A stretch of 64,000 nucleotides of DNA from Hyphomicrobiaceae bacterium (GTDB lineage Bacteria > Pseudomonadota > Alphaproteobacteria > Rhizobiales > Hyphomicrobiaceae), in the NCBI GenBank assembly GCA_022842785.1, contig JALHOW010000008.1, forward strand, positions 62,001 through 126,000, read 5' to 3'. A program made the position numbers and the translations under genes. Below the pieces are notes generated by a model that was given only the letters and a program-made list of their open reading frames with translations, made no database searches and had not been told where the DNA came from. Shown here one piece after another: positions 63,908 to 64,000 of this stretch. The stretch's first letter is position 1, and every line of letters starts with the position of its first letter.

Positions 63908-64000
63908 ATGGCCGACCAGACCGACCATTTCATGCGTGAAGTCCAGGACGAGATGCGCAAGGAGCGTCTCGCCCGTACTTGGGATCGGTACGGTGTCTTC
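63908..64000 (+). CDS. YfgM-like TPR membrane protein (N-terminus, cut by window end)
   Basis: The first 31 residues are visible, MADQTDHFMREVQDEMRKERLARTWDRYGVF. This start (FxREVxxExRxExLxxxWxRYG) is one I recognise from alphaproteobacterial TPR_21/YfgM-like proteins, which are anchored in the inner membrane and act near BamB and Der. The remainder lies outside the window. Upstream, 63724-63907 shows no gene. Confidence 0.6.
   Translation, partial: MADQTDHFMREVQDEMRKERLARTWDRYGVF

Noticed and set aside
1-64000. CRISPR array, defence island, prophage, tRNA or rRNA
   Set aside because: No regularly spaced direct repeats, no cas, restriction, integrase or transposase genes, and no cloverleaf or rRNA-like sequence recognised on reading both strands.

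Overview
The window looks like a chromosomal stretch of a high-GC alphaproteobacterium, most likely of the order Hyphomicrobiales (Rhizobiales). Supporting signs are lipA followed by a COQ10/RatA-type START protein and a CinA-type amidase, a DUF1489 protein, a zf-CHCC protein, an NspC-type decarboxylase, many Liv/Urt-type ABC transporters, and an alphaproteobacterial TPR protein at the right edge. These are family-level recognitions made by eye; no search was run. I saw no rRNA, tRNA, CRISPR array, phage, transposase or plasmid gene.

Layout. 1-4.7 kb: tail of a Bcr/CflA-type exporter, a GlsB-type membrane protein, lipA, a COQ10-like protein, pncC/cinA, a Spy-like periplasmic protein and a DapA-superfamily aldolase. 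4.8-10.0 kb: two tandem paralogous GMC oxidoreductases, the second fused to an alpha/beta hydrolase (1144 aa). 10.1-20.0 kb: radA, an NspC-type decarboxylase, an SDR, an MFS carrier, acetoacetyl-CoA synthetase, an AsmA-like protein and a PIMT-family methyltransferase. 20.2-28.3 kb: a compact operon of livHMGF, an acyl-CoA ligase, a substrate-binding protein and an acyl-CoA dehydrogenase, best read as uptake, CoA activation and first oxidation of a carboxylic acid. 28.4-35.9 kb: L,D-transpeptidase, SGNH hydrolase, two small secreted proteins, malate synthase G, a PPOX-fold flavoprotein and a SnoaL-like protein. 36.0-41.8 kb: urtABCDE urea transporter on the minus strand, with a textbook sigma-54 promoter in front of urtA. 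42.1-43.7 kb: a thiolase-like protein with its DUF35 OB-fold partner. 43.9-56.2 kb: two flavin monooxygenases, gpmA, dapB, ppa, two tandem orphan dipeptide-type binding proteins, an M20 peptidase, an alpha/beta hydrolase and small proteins. 56.4-64 kb: lptF-lptG-lptD, a biotin-dependent carboxylase alpha subunit, DUF1489 and the start of a YfgM-like TPR protein.

The overall theme is nutrient scavenging (Liv, Urt, SBP_bac_5) and CoA-thioester or lipid catabolism (ligase, acyl-CoA dehydrogenase, thiolase-like/DUF35, AacS, carboxylase alpha, malate synthase, GMC oxidases), interspersed with housekeeping and envelope genes. The most distinctive non-coding structure is a roughly 115-bp palindromic repeat present three times, each time abutting a gene 3' end. 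There are also two other kinds of inverted-repeat element, near 11.7 kb and 28.4 kb.
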